NCBI GenBank assembly: GCA_037176885.1
Contig: JAWWNJ010000060.1
Location: 1,302,001 to 1,366,000 of the forward strand
Direction: 5' to 3'
Length of the DNA stretch: 64,000 nucleotides
DNA from: Favolaschia claudopus
Taxonomy: Eukaryota > Basidiomycota > Agaricomycetes > Agaricales > Mycenaceae
The notes under the pieces: generated by a model
Seen by the model: only the letters and a program-made list of their open reading frames with translations
Database searches by the model: none
Told to the model about the DNA's origin: nothing
Position numbers and translations under genes: made by a program
Part shown: positions 1 through 9,579 of the stretch, one piece after another
Layout of the letters: each line of letters starts with the position of its first letter
How positions within the stretch are numbered: the first letter of the stretch is position 1

Positions 1-234
1 GCCTATCAAACGCCGGCAAGGCGCTCACAGCCGTATGACCGCCGAGAAACCGATGTCCGGGGTTTTTCAGACCATAAAGAACACCTGGACAAAAATCTGA
101 GCCCATAGAATAATGCGAGAGTGTGTTATACCCTTCACGAAATTGGGTTGTGGACGGGGATCGCACAATTTTGTGCAGACGACCCCCTTAAACGCAGTGA
201 TTGTATATTGCGAAGACAACATTGACGATACATA

Positions 235-332
235 CCCTCGAAATGCCATATGAGAGGAATTGTGCTGCACAGAAAGCCGATGAAGGCGAACAACGAGAAA
301 ACCCAGTTGGGGGGGCCCATATACAAGTACAT
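235..332 (-). pseudogene. Truncated STE3-type pheromone receptor, first exon only
   Basis: Reading the minus strand from the ATG at 332 gives about 32 residues: PPNWVFSLFAFIG, then a hydrophobic stretch ending in IPLIWHFE. This matches the N-terminus and first transmembrane helix of basidiomycete STE3-like receptors, G-protein-coupled receptors of the B mating-type locus, where PNWVFS..AFIGF and PxPWHLE are characteristic. The exon ends GAG-G before GTATGT, at the position and phase where these genes usually have an intron. The sequence beyond the possible acceptor near 187 does not give the expected AWNTGTC block or a second helix in any frame. I read it as a relic. A continuation left of the window cannot be excluded. 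What is seen: the motif and the splice donor. The receptor identity is inferred from the family. Confidence 0.5.
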
Positions 333-1215
333 AACGGTAAAGTCAGGGATGGGACGAGGGGAGAGTTGAGGGGGTTTTCTGAGATCTGAGTACAAGCCGA
401 ATGAAGAAAGGACAACGGGATCCACTGGGGGGAAGCAGCAAAGACTCATAGTACCTACAGTGTTATTTATTGTAAATTAGCATGTATATTCGTGTGAAGA
501 TTGGGCGCCAGAATACTTAGCTCCGAGGAAAGCCTCAACAGGTTGATCGCTGGATGCCAAAGCTGACATGAAGGATCGAGTTCGCGGCGTTATTAAAGCG
601 TTGTTAAAGCTATAGTCAACAATATCAACGGGATCATCCCCACAAACTTGGATACTATCGCGTTCGATATCAATGCCGCAACACCACTCACTCAGGAATA
701 AATAGGTTTAGAAAACAAGCAAACCCCGAATTGGCCTTGAAAGATGTATGTATGCTTCTAGAACCTCGGAAAATCCCAAGAAAATCCTATACACACCTTG
801 GATACGACGACTCAGTAGAACAACGATCTCCTAATCCGTCGCACAGTGCGCCATCAAGCGGCGCATCAATCTGTCAAATCCGCCGCCGCTGTCATTACGT
901 TACTTTGCTTGTTGGTTGATTCAATGGTTGAATGGTTTGTTACTTTACTTACCGCCGCCACCTTGTTTCCTCCCAAACCCTTGGCTCTCTGTTCGACGGT
1001 GCACAATATGGAAGCCTTCGTTAATTTTATTCCGCTACGGTAAATAATTGAAACATCAAATCGTCACTTGGTAGACAGGAAGTACTTACCAGGGTGCAGT
1101 ATGCATTTCGCGTTTTCGTTCCCGCTCGGGAAGTAAAAGGGGAGTCACCATTAATGAGCGTCCACAGACTCGGGCCCTGCCCGGACATTATGATCTACCT
1201 ACGTACGTACACAAG
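333..1215. other. Intergenic stretch, nothing recognised
   Basis: Only short open frames without family motifs, codon bias or splice structure. No tRNA or inverted repeat was seen. Confidence 0.5.
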
Positions 1216-2253
1216 CTAAACTCTCTGAATCGCAATACCTCGATACGGATACGGCGACCTGATTCTCTTGATCATCGTGCTGGCCACAACCACTGCCAAC
1301 ACTACCGCCGCCACCACGATTCCCACAATCGCACCGAACGGCAGTTCTTGGACGAAATGCGGTGCCGATGCTACTGAAATGGTTGACGTGGGGGGTGGCG
1401 GTTTCAACGTTGGTGGGAAAGATGGGGAGGATGTGCGTGCGGACGTGAGTCGAGAAGTGGATTCAGATGAGGCCGCTGCAGCCGCGGATGCTGATGCTGC
1501 GGGGAAGGATCCGGAAAGGGTGAACCTACTTGCCGACGACGACGAGGAGATTGAATTTGACAATGACTTTGAGCTAGGGAACGACGAAGCTGCGGTAGGC
1601 GTGGTCCCTGAAGGTGACAGCGGTGGGGACTGAGTGGAGATTATCGGGGTAGGCGTAGAAGACGGGCTACCAGCTAAGGCGGACGTCGATGTGGGCTCGG
1701 GCCCCCAAGACGGTGCAGCTTTGATCCCTGCTTCCGCTGCGATTACATCTAGCTGCCCACCGGTTGCAGCCATGAACTCAAACACTCCGTCGCAAGTGGG
1801 TTTGAACCTCACATCGCTATTGGAAGCGCAGAAGGACAACAACGCCAATTGATTCGCTGTATAAGCGAGCGCGGAGGCTTGAGTAGCAAGCATGTTGGCT
1901 TGCGAGGCAAGCTGATTCGCGGCGATGGAGCATTCATACGCTTTGATTGACCAAACGCCGAAGATTATAGCGGCTGCGATGCCGAGGGTTTGAAATGTGC
2001 ATTCGATGAGTCGATGGGAGAGTGCAGCAGGGGGAACGGCAGGGATAACAAGGTTTTCGCCATCCTCCTTCTTGAACGACGTCCTTGCGGCAAGTGTCGC
2101 TGTACTTTGCACCGCGAAGCTGAGGGTGGACGACGTGGCATCCGAAGGGTTCATTTTCATCGACATCCAGTGTCTCTTGGAGCTTGATATAATGCGGGAG
2201 TCGTGAACGGAATCTATACGTTTCGTTGGTTTCCTTCTAGTCGAACAAGACAC
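1216..2253 (-). CDS. Ser/Thr-rich membrane protein of unknown function
   Basis: An uninterrupted 345-codon frame. Residues 84-106 form a hydrophobic segment (TLGIAAAIIFGVWSIKA), followed by an Ala/Gln-rich stretch (NQLASQANMLATQASALA) that could form a coiled coil. Residues ~185-300 are very rich in Ser, Thr and Pro, as in O-glycosylated stalks. Residues 306-328 are a second transmembrane helix (FGAIVGIVVAAVVLAVVV) followed by a KRIR stop-transfer signal and a short tail with YPY. Two cysteines lie just after the first helix. I do not recognise the family. The layout resembles other fungal surface proteins with one TM after a Ser/Thr stalk, but it lacks the PPxY tail of the tandem family at 32-56 kb. 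The start could be the first Met or the Met at residues 30-33. No intron is needed. Confidence 0.6.
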   Translation of the reverse strand: MSCSTRRKPTKRIDSVHDSRIISSSKRHWMSMKMNPSDATSSTLSFAVQSTATLAARTSFKKEDGENLVIPAVPPAALSHRLIECTFQTLGIAAAIIFGVWSIKAYECSIAANQLASQANMLATQASALAYTANQLALLSFCASNSDVRFKPTCDGVFEFMAATGGQLDVIAAEAGIKAAPSWGPEPTSTSALAGSPSSTPTPIISTQSPPLSPSGTTPTAASSFPSSKSLSNSISSSSSASRFTLSGSFPAASASAAAAASSESTSRLTSARTSSPSFPPTLKPPPPTSTISVASAPHFVQELPFGAIVGIVVAAVVLAVVVASTMIKRIRSPYPYRGIAIQRV

Positions 2254-2514
2254 CTAGCAACACAGAACTCGATTCTAACCAAATCAACGATCTAAATTGA
2301 GCTGGAACAGAACCCGATGTTTACCTTGCCCTATGTTTAGTTTGATTAGCCTGAGAGAGATGTATAGCTGAACTGTAACATACCATGGAGGAGGAAGTAT
2401 TGACTGATGGCACTACCACGGGATACATAGTTGCCATTGGGAAACAACACGAATCGGTGGGAATATTTTTGCTGAAGCGCCAAATGCCGCTACGATATAG
2501 ACTAAAGTCGGTGC

Positions 2515-2761
2515 GTGGAGCGGAGTCTCCCGCTATGTGCCAAGCGTGAATGCCTGTTCAGCAGTCATGAATTCTAGGAAAAAGGTCGAGTCAGTCGACT
2601 AGTCTTGGACTACTTAGTCACTGAATCTTTTGAGTCTTCGCTGGAGGTAAACGAGAGAAGTAGGCGCACCAGTATATTCAAATTCCAGCGGCATCCTCCG
2701 ACTCGGATTTGAACAGCATACCTTCAGCCTTGTCGAGGACTTTGGACCTTAGATTGTTCAT
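2515..2761 (-). pseudogene. Decayed 5' copy of the ADP-ribosylglycohydrolase gene
   Basis: On the minus strand the ATG at 2761 opens MNN..KVLDKAEGMLF, matching the first exon of the gene at 27164-28682 (MNNPKVLDRAEGALF). The downstream part contains an acceptor followed by EFMTAEQA, the start of that gene's second exon, then a remnant of its ETP motif. The Gly/Asp segment of exon 1 is lost, and stops and indels follow. No WTDDTD or GGDADTN catalytic block is present. The upstream flank also matches, including a CACGTG motif at 2827-2832. This is a truncated duplicate about 26 kb from the intact gene, in the same orientation. Confidence 0.75.
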
Positions 2762-2826
2762 GACGGTAAGGAAGAAGAAGAGTGACAGTCACCCAGTCAC
2801 AACAGTCGCCAAGCGCCCAACGCGAT

Positions 2827-2832
2827 CACGTG
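2827..2832. promoter_or_regulatory. CACGTG motif shared with the intact gene's promoter
   Basis: The sequence CGATCACGTGGA lies upstream of the pseudogene start here and again at 28751-28762 upstream of the intact ADP-ribosylglycohydrolase gene. CACGTG is a typical bHLH binding site. Conservation between the copies may only reflect the duplication. Confidence 0.3.
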
Positions 2833-3234
2833 GAACGTGTTTCCTTCTTGCCCGAATCATTTATGGCATAGCGTAGGGCGCCTCAATTCATTTTAAAAGT
2901 TGAATCCTAAAATAAACCGAGTCAGTCAGGGTGCTAAATTACGAGGGCTTCAAACTGTGACCAACACAACATAGAAATACTTATTGTTCGTCGTTGTAGA
3001 TATACGATAAATATCCCACATATTTCCAGTGTGCGCGCTGCGGTCCGACAGAAAAGGTTTTAGAAAAACACAAGGTGATTACTCAGAAACTAAAAATCAA
3101 GTAAAGTGAGAGGAGATAACGAGCGGAAGGTCGAAGGAAAGCAACAAGGGACTATTCTCAGCTCCAACGCGCGTTCCCATCCTCAGAACCTCACACCCGA
3201 GTCCCGACACATCCCAAATTCATCCCACCGCTCA

Positions 3235-3498
3235 CTACCGACACCCGTTGTAACTTGTAACAATAACCAAATCATCCGGATCGTATTTCGCCTTGATCTC
3301 CGTCAACTTCGCGTAATTCGGTCCAAAGAACGTCGTCTGGAAGCCAGCCTCGTAGATATCGGCTTCATTGGAGTAAGCGCCGGCGTTGGGACCCGAGAGC
3401 TGTCTCAGGATGGCGGGTTGGCTGGTTTGGAAGAGGTGCCGATAGGTGTTGATTTGGGATAAAGAGGCGGAGTCGTCCCGGACGGTGGCAGCAATAAT
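3235..3498 (-). pseudogene. C-terminal fragment of a berberine-bridge-type FAD oxidase
   Basis: After a good acceptor (CACCTAG, ending at 3499) the minus strand encodes about 87 residues with the C-terminal signature of fungal FAD-linked oxidases of the BBE family: GPNAGAYSNEADIYE, then FQTTFFGPNYAKLTEIK and KYDPDDLVIV. In intact enzymes this segment closes over the flavin and substrate site. It stops early (TSYNGCR, stop at 3235-3237), lacking the usual short tail. The FAD-binding (PP-loop) domain that should lie on the 5' side is absent; tRNA-like repeat block 1 begins there instead (3540 onward). The gene therefore seems truncated by a rearrangement. A spliced start in the remaining upstream sequence was not found. 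Confidence 0.7.
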
Positions 3499-3539
3499 CT
3501 AGGTGCACAGGCGAAGAAGTGGAAAAGGGATCGGTCTCT

Positions 3540-5330
3540 AGTGCGATGAAAACAAAGACGCAAAAAAAACAAACCAACTGTACGTCTGCATCGTGTTGAT
3601 GGGAATTGAATCCAAACCGAACGCATTCGTTACAACTTACGGGAGATCTAGAGATCTAGACTAGGAGTGGCGCTCGGTAGCCATTGGGACCCGGCCATAT
3701 TATGGGAGTTAAAGCCGGACTGAAGGCATTGATTGCAATTGCAACCTGGGAGCTAGATTCACTGGCTCGGAGAAATGGGTCAAGCGTCACTGTGTGTGTG
3801 CTTGAAGATGAACTGACCTCCCCTCCAAGCCTCCGGGGTAAAAAGGCAGCAGATCAGTTGGTGATGAATTGCTGGGAATTGAACCCTGGCTGAAGATGAC
3901 GGGTGCTATTCATGCGTAGTAGTACATGAACGCATTAGTATGCATACAGCCCGGATTTCAAATAGATCTGAATCTTATTCAAAGTGGACCTGGTTGTGAG
4001 AATGGAGTGGAGTGGAGACAGACGGCGATTCCAAAGGAAAGTGGACTCGAAAAACGAGTTGCAGGAGCGTAGTTGAATGTGGCTTTGAAGTGGATTGAAG
4101 CCTAGTTGTAGAATTACTGAGCACTTACTGAGTCGAAAGCGGTTGGGGAATCGAGGTTGAAATTGAGATTGAGACTGAGCTTACCATTGACTATTGACAG
4201 GGAGAGAAGGGTGCTGGCCTGTTATTGACGACTGAAAGCACGAAAGAGGTAGTAAGTACATACTTGGATTAAATCAAGAAAAACTGAGGGACGTACTCAA
4301 TAATGCCATTAATTGGGCTTGTGGGAATCGAACTCAAACTTCCGACCGAGGGTATCAGCAAAGCTGTGGGGTGGGATAGAGTAGCAGCAGGCATTGAGCT
4401 TGGGAATCGAATGACGAGGAGGTTGTGTCAGTGAGTGAGTATCCGGGCATGAGGAAGGCGGCGGATTCGACGAGGGATGGTCAGGTTATTTGATCCCGAG
4501 TCGAGTTCGGTCTAGAACTGGATTCATGATCAGAGGATTGTGGGAACAGAGAAACTAAGAGCTTAATTCCACAGCTTACTGGTAATCATGAATATGTAAT
4601 CTCGACCTCGCATTTGCATTTGGATTCATATTTGAATTCGACGACTCGGAGTGGGAAGGCTGAGAAGAAATCGAAACATCTCAGTACATCGAAATTAGTT
4701 GGTGAAGTTTGAAACTGTGAAAGAAGAGTTTGGAGAAGAAATAGGGGAGGGGTAGATGTACAGAGACCGTGGATGCTGCGTCAATTCGAAGACTCTAAGC
4801 AAGAGAGAGAGAGAGTTAAACTCGATCACCCCCACACACACACAAAAAACGAAGTCCAAACAGATCCAGCGGGGTGTTGGGAGTCGAACCCATACCAGCA
4901 CGTACATACATATAGAGAGCGACCAAGCCATAAGTGGTGCTGGGCGGCTGATGGACCCCGTTTTGAGGTCGTGTTAGATTTCTGGTGGTATTCGAATCAA
5001 ATGGGCGTTGCGAGCAGAGTGCATTTTCAGCGCGGCTTTTGCATCCCACTGCATAGGGACAATTTCGAGTTTCGTCCGAGAATCCCCAGTTTAGAGGCCG
5101 CAAATCGTCTTGAGAGCGGTGTAATCTCACAAGGCAAGAGTAACCACTGCCTTCGAGCGCTGCGTCAGCATTCGAGGCGAGGAAACCAGCGTGCTGCGTC
5201 GATGGTGGTGGTTTGGAATCAAGGAGGATTCGGATCACCGGTCAGAGTTTGACCGGTGTGACAAGTGACGTTACACACCTTGCTCGCCACGACGATGCTG
5301 GTCTGTTTTGTTTGTCTCGATGGGTCCACC
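3540..5330. repeat. Diverged duplicated block 1 with tRNA T-arm-like motifs
   Basis: This block aligns in order with 6640-8770. Shared landmarks: the motif GGGAATTGAA followed by CCGAACGCATTCG (3603/6742), ACTAGGAGTGGCGCTCG (3661/6788), GGGTAAAAAGGCAGC-like text (3836/6983), and GATGGTGGTGGTTT followed by GTGTGAC and GTGACGTTACAC (5201/8651). The minus strand of four sites (about 3603, 3873, 4328, 4880) reads like the T-arm of a tRNA (GGTTCGA core between C and G runs), but none folds into a full cloverleaf with a matching acceptor stem. Short GA and CA runs lie at 4800-4850. I see no credible gene. Confidence 0.6.
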
Positions 5331-6639
5331 GACATATGCTCTTGAACGTCTACCCTACTTCGCTGGGTCAGCTGGGTGGAGCTGAAGAATTCACGATTCC
5401 GACCCTCGGGCCTCGGTCATACTTAACTTTAGACTTAACCAGGACTTGACGATGACTCGAAGCCGACGCGTCACGAAACCAAGTGAGGCATGCTTGTTTC
5501 TTTCAATTCCCTCACCGAGGTTCGCTTGTGTACACTCCTCATCTTGACCTTCAGAGATCTGTCCGTGACGAATCGAAGAATGGATAACATATCACCGTCA
5601 ACGACGACAAGCAACTTGAAACGCTCGAACTTTCGACAACGACGAACTTCGACTCGACAATACTGAATTGCAAGATTGCCTGGATTCGGATCTGCTCACT
5701 CTACTCCGCCGCAGGATCACACGTACGTCTCATATCTATTGTGAGTCTTTCTGTCTAATTCAGCATTTGCGCTCTTAGAAAACCCTCGTGGCGGCCGGAG
5801 GGGCAAGTGCGGAGGGGACGCGAAGTTGAAGATAGTTAGTAAGGAGGAAGTTTCCTCGTGGTCTCGTTGTGGCTAACATCCCTCTTGCACGCCGCAGTCG
5901 TTCTTCCTGCCGAAATGTCTATCGTTCTCTAGACTCTTCCTGTTCCTCGTGCGAGAAGGTATGCCATATCGGCCATACTCCCTCTGCTACTCCACATCTG
6001 GGATCACTGCGATACCTCACCAATCCCCGTCTTCCCCGATTGTCGTAACTGCTATTTTCTACAAAACATTCGAGAACAACTTGAGGAAAGGTTCATCATT
6101 TGACCTTCGAGTTGACTCCCTCGCCGGCTTCGGCATACGCCGCCTCATGTGTTCCTACTCCTCTCCAATTCAGACGTGCTTAGTCTGTATCTGGTCTCGC
6201 TGTAACTGTGCATTTCAAGGCAGATTAAATCTGAACGGTATAAAAGCAGGTGGGTTATAAGCAAAGAAATCACATCCTTGCAGCGAATCGAGAAACATGA
6301 TCTTTAAGCCCTTTGTCCTCCTCACATCGGCGCTCGAGTCGGCTTGTACGCTGTCGTCCTAAGGTCATTTACCGCCTCTCAGCCCCTTCAGGTCACTGAC
6401 GGTGTTGCACTCGCTGAACGCGACGATCCCCTGTGCTGCACGTTTGTTCTTCCTTCCCCGTTGCCGCGCAAGGTGATTACCCTATTTGAGACGGAGTTGT
6501 TGAGGACGGGCGTTACGCTCGATACCACTTTAAAAGTCGGGGCTGTGTGAGACCGATTCGGAGTTACGGTTGAATGAGGCTGCTAGCCGGCGGAGAGGAA
6601 GTAATCCGACTATAATTCCTGAACGGAGGAAAGATATAT
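5331..6639. other. Intergenic stretch with an isolated TATA-like box
   Basis: GGTATAAAAGCAGG near 6237-6250 is followed by an ATG at 6298 (MIFKPFVLL..., closing after 21 codons) and by an overlapping 67-codon frame ending at 6550 that contains LCCTFVLP. This could be a small spliced secreted protein, but I could not find a splice pair that joins the two frames. Nothing else was recognised. Confidence 0.25.
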
Positions 6640-8770
6640 ATAAGGAAGTAGGTACTGGACGAGGAGATGAGGATAGAACTGAAAAGAAGCAAAACAAATA
6701 AGAAGAAAAAACGTACACCTCGCATTCACATCGCGTTAATGGGAATTGAACCCAAACCGAACGCATTCGGGAGAGATCTAGATAGACTAGGAGTGGCGCT
6801 CGACTGAGCAGGTATAATATATTGTGTGAGTTGAAATCGGACTGAATGCATTCATCTGACTCTGCTGTCAACCGTTCGAATTCGATGGAGAGTGAATCAA
6901 CAGAGTTGGCTGGCGACCTAGAGAAATGGTTCAAGGCTTTAAATGTCAATGTGTGTATGATCAAAGACGACCTCCCCTGCGGGATAAAAAGGCAGCGGAT
7001 CAGTTGGTCATGCATGGTAGCGGGAATGGTGACGAAAAAAAGAGAGAACCTTTGAAACGGGTTGCATAACTTGAAACTGAGTTGGATTGGGGTTGGATAG
7101 AAGTACGTACCGTCAACTGGCAACTTTGAAAATTACGGAGCACCTGAGTCGTGAGTGAGAAATACAGATTGAATTGGGCTTGACATTGAGATTGAACATA
7201 CGAGGGAGGATTTCGAGGACCGAGTGCTGATATTGACAATCAAGAGAGAGGGAGTACATTGATAAAAAAAAAGACATCTTCGTCTACCAGTATTGCCATT
7301 GCGTCGATGGGGGTCGAACCCAAAACGAACGCGTTAAGTATTCAAAGCTATGGGATAGACCAGCAGCGTTTGAGGATGAGAAATAGATTCGTTCGTCGTG
7401 AGTTGGGCAGGGACCTATCCAGGGCGGCGGGGTTGATGGGGTTCCGGTGAGCGATGCTCATGGTATCTATTCATCAAGTAAGATTTCGAATGAGTCTAGA
7501 AGCGAGAAAGAGGATTGGTGGGAAATCAATCGAAACCAGTAATCCCAGCACGTCGGGAATGCAAATGGATACAGCAGGGTGGATCTCGTTAGGAAATCTG
7601 ATTTGTCCGACAATGTAGGGTGCGGTGTGGAGGCTGAGAAAAAAATGAGGTGCGTCGAAATTGGTGGGTTGGTTGGGTAGTAGAACGGTGGCTGAGAGCG
7701 AAAGCAAAAAGTCAGACAAGCAGAGAGAAAAATCTGGCTTTCGGGACGAAGGCGGCAGTGGGGAATCGAACCCAATCGACGCATGATTACCGAATTCACG
7801 TTCGAGATCTCTTGAATGTCCGCAGCTCGGGCAGTGAGTCCTGATTGTCGAATTTCAATGCTAGTTTGTGCTTGGTATGCAGTCCAGGGTGAAAGGCGGA
7901 GGTGTTATGGGATGGAGTGCAGCAGAAAAAGTAAGGAAGAAAGAAAGAAAAATAATTGCCTTCGACTCGACGTTAGCAGGCATGATGGGAGTCGAACTCA
8001 GCGCAGCCTGTTGATGTACGTCGCACTCGATAAAGCGGCATAGATTATGTTCGGAGACCTCCTGAGCCTGGGTTCTTGGAGAGGCGATTTGTGGATGGAT
8101 GTGCAGGCCTGACGCAAATGCAAAATTGAACGGTTAGCTTTACTTACATAGGTACTTGGAAGGAGGCACATGAAGGTATCGGAATCATCAAATGAATTTT
8201 CGCGTACGTCCGGCGTTGGAAGCTCAGAACAGGCAGGTGTGCTGAGTTGCGGGGTAAAAAGAGTACCCTGTGGTGAGACGAACCAGAGGCATAGTGGGAA
8301 TCGAACCCAGCCTAGCCCGAAGAGTACACAAAGACTGGACGCCATGGATTATCATGTTTGGAGACATTGAGTCTGATTTCTGTGGTAAGTATTTCCTTGG
8401 TGAATGGATGGTAACATCGGAAGACTGTAGAGCGGAAGAGCAGCTAAACAATGAAGAAATGAGATTGCGACTGTGCTTCAAGTTCGAGTTAACTTGAGAG
8501 GAGACTCGGAAACAATCGGAATTAGTTCTGAAGAGCATTGACGGCCCGCGGCCCTGGAGCACTCGCGGGAAGGAGAGACAAGATATGCAGCAGCTCAATG
8601 TTGGTGTCTGGCAAAGACGTTGACAAGAAAAGGCTGAAAACGCATTTCGATGGTGGTGGTTTGAGATCAACACTGAATCGGATCAACGGAAGAAGGAAGC
8701 CGGTGTGACGTGTGACGTTACACGGTTTGCTCATTGCCAGCGACGATGTCAAGAGAAAATTGGCGATTGA
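6640..8770. repeat. Diverged duplicated block 2 with tRNA T-arm-like motifs
   Basis: Second copy of the block at 3540-5330, same orientation. Five T-arm-like sites are visible on the minus strand (about 6742, 7310, 7767, 7987, 8291), each reading GGGTTCGA or a close variant flanked by C and G runs. The first is preceded by a short perfect hairpin, CGAA-TGCG-TTCG, where a class II tRNA would have its variable arm. No site has a pairing acceptor stem, so I do not call tRNA genes. The pattern suggests tRNA-derived (SINE-like) or decayed tRNA sequence amplified together with its flanks. Confidence 0.6.
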
Positions 8771-9579
8771 GGTATGCTTCGTTTCTGTGCGGTGGTGGAG
8801 GTTGTTGTTGATTCGGCCGGATAGGCTGGCGATGTTGGGATGAACAAGATGAAGAGCGAATTAAGAGGACTCAGGAGATGGCTTGATTCCGCTTGAAGAC
8901 GATTGGTCAATGGTGAGGGTGACTGGGTCTATCGTTTTGGCTCCGTTTTGCGTTTTGCGTGTTGAGGAGATACATCTGTGCTTCTCATCCGTCTCCTCAT
9001 GCCCGCTAAACTCACTCCCGTCCTCGTTCAGAGCTGAACAGGATGCTGTTGTTTCATTGACATCTCGGTGCGTCTGCAGTGCCTTCCTCCCTTGCCTCTT
9101 ATCCTGAATCTACCTTCTTCTTGCTCTACACTGTAACAGAGCCGTATGAGTCCGCTTTTTGCTCCCTCGTCGCGTCCCGGCCGTCGTGAGTGGAAGTCCT
9201 CACGCCCGCCCATCCACTCGACACTACAACGCCGCTTTCCAGCAAGCTTCAAAATCTTCCTACCTCCAGTGCATTCCCGAGCGCAGCAGCCGTGGCTCTC
9301 ATCCTCCCTTGCCCACGCACCCGCCTTTGCCGCTGATCCCTCGAGGGTAGGGCATGGTCGAGTTTCGTCGTAGTCGGTGGGGCTGCACCATATTGGGTGG
9401 GCCGTCGTTTCATGGCAATTCCTCGTCTCCTCTGCGAGAATTCTCGGTGTCCATTCGACAGCACTTACCTGCTGCGTAGTACCTATGTGCTCAAGTTTGG
9501 CTCAAGTTCTGGCCGGCGCCGAAAGGTTCCCACGCAACAATCAACACGTTCCCAACGCGTTCCTTTGACTTCACCTCCC
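8771..9579. other. Upstream region of the DUF6535 gene, nothing recognised
   Basis: Pyrimidine-rich on the plus strand, with short open frames only. No domain motifs were found. It may hold the promoter of the following gene. Confidence 0.4.

Noticed and set aside
4800..4850. GA/CA tracts as a possible CRISPR or satellite array
   Set aside because: Simple dinucleotide runs only, without spacers.
7750..7800. Candidate tRNA gene on the minus strand
   Set aside because: T-arm-like core only; no pairing acceptor stem or D-arm at the right distance. Kept as a tRNA-like repeat motif.
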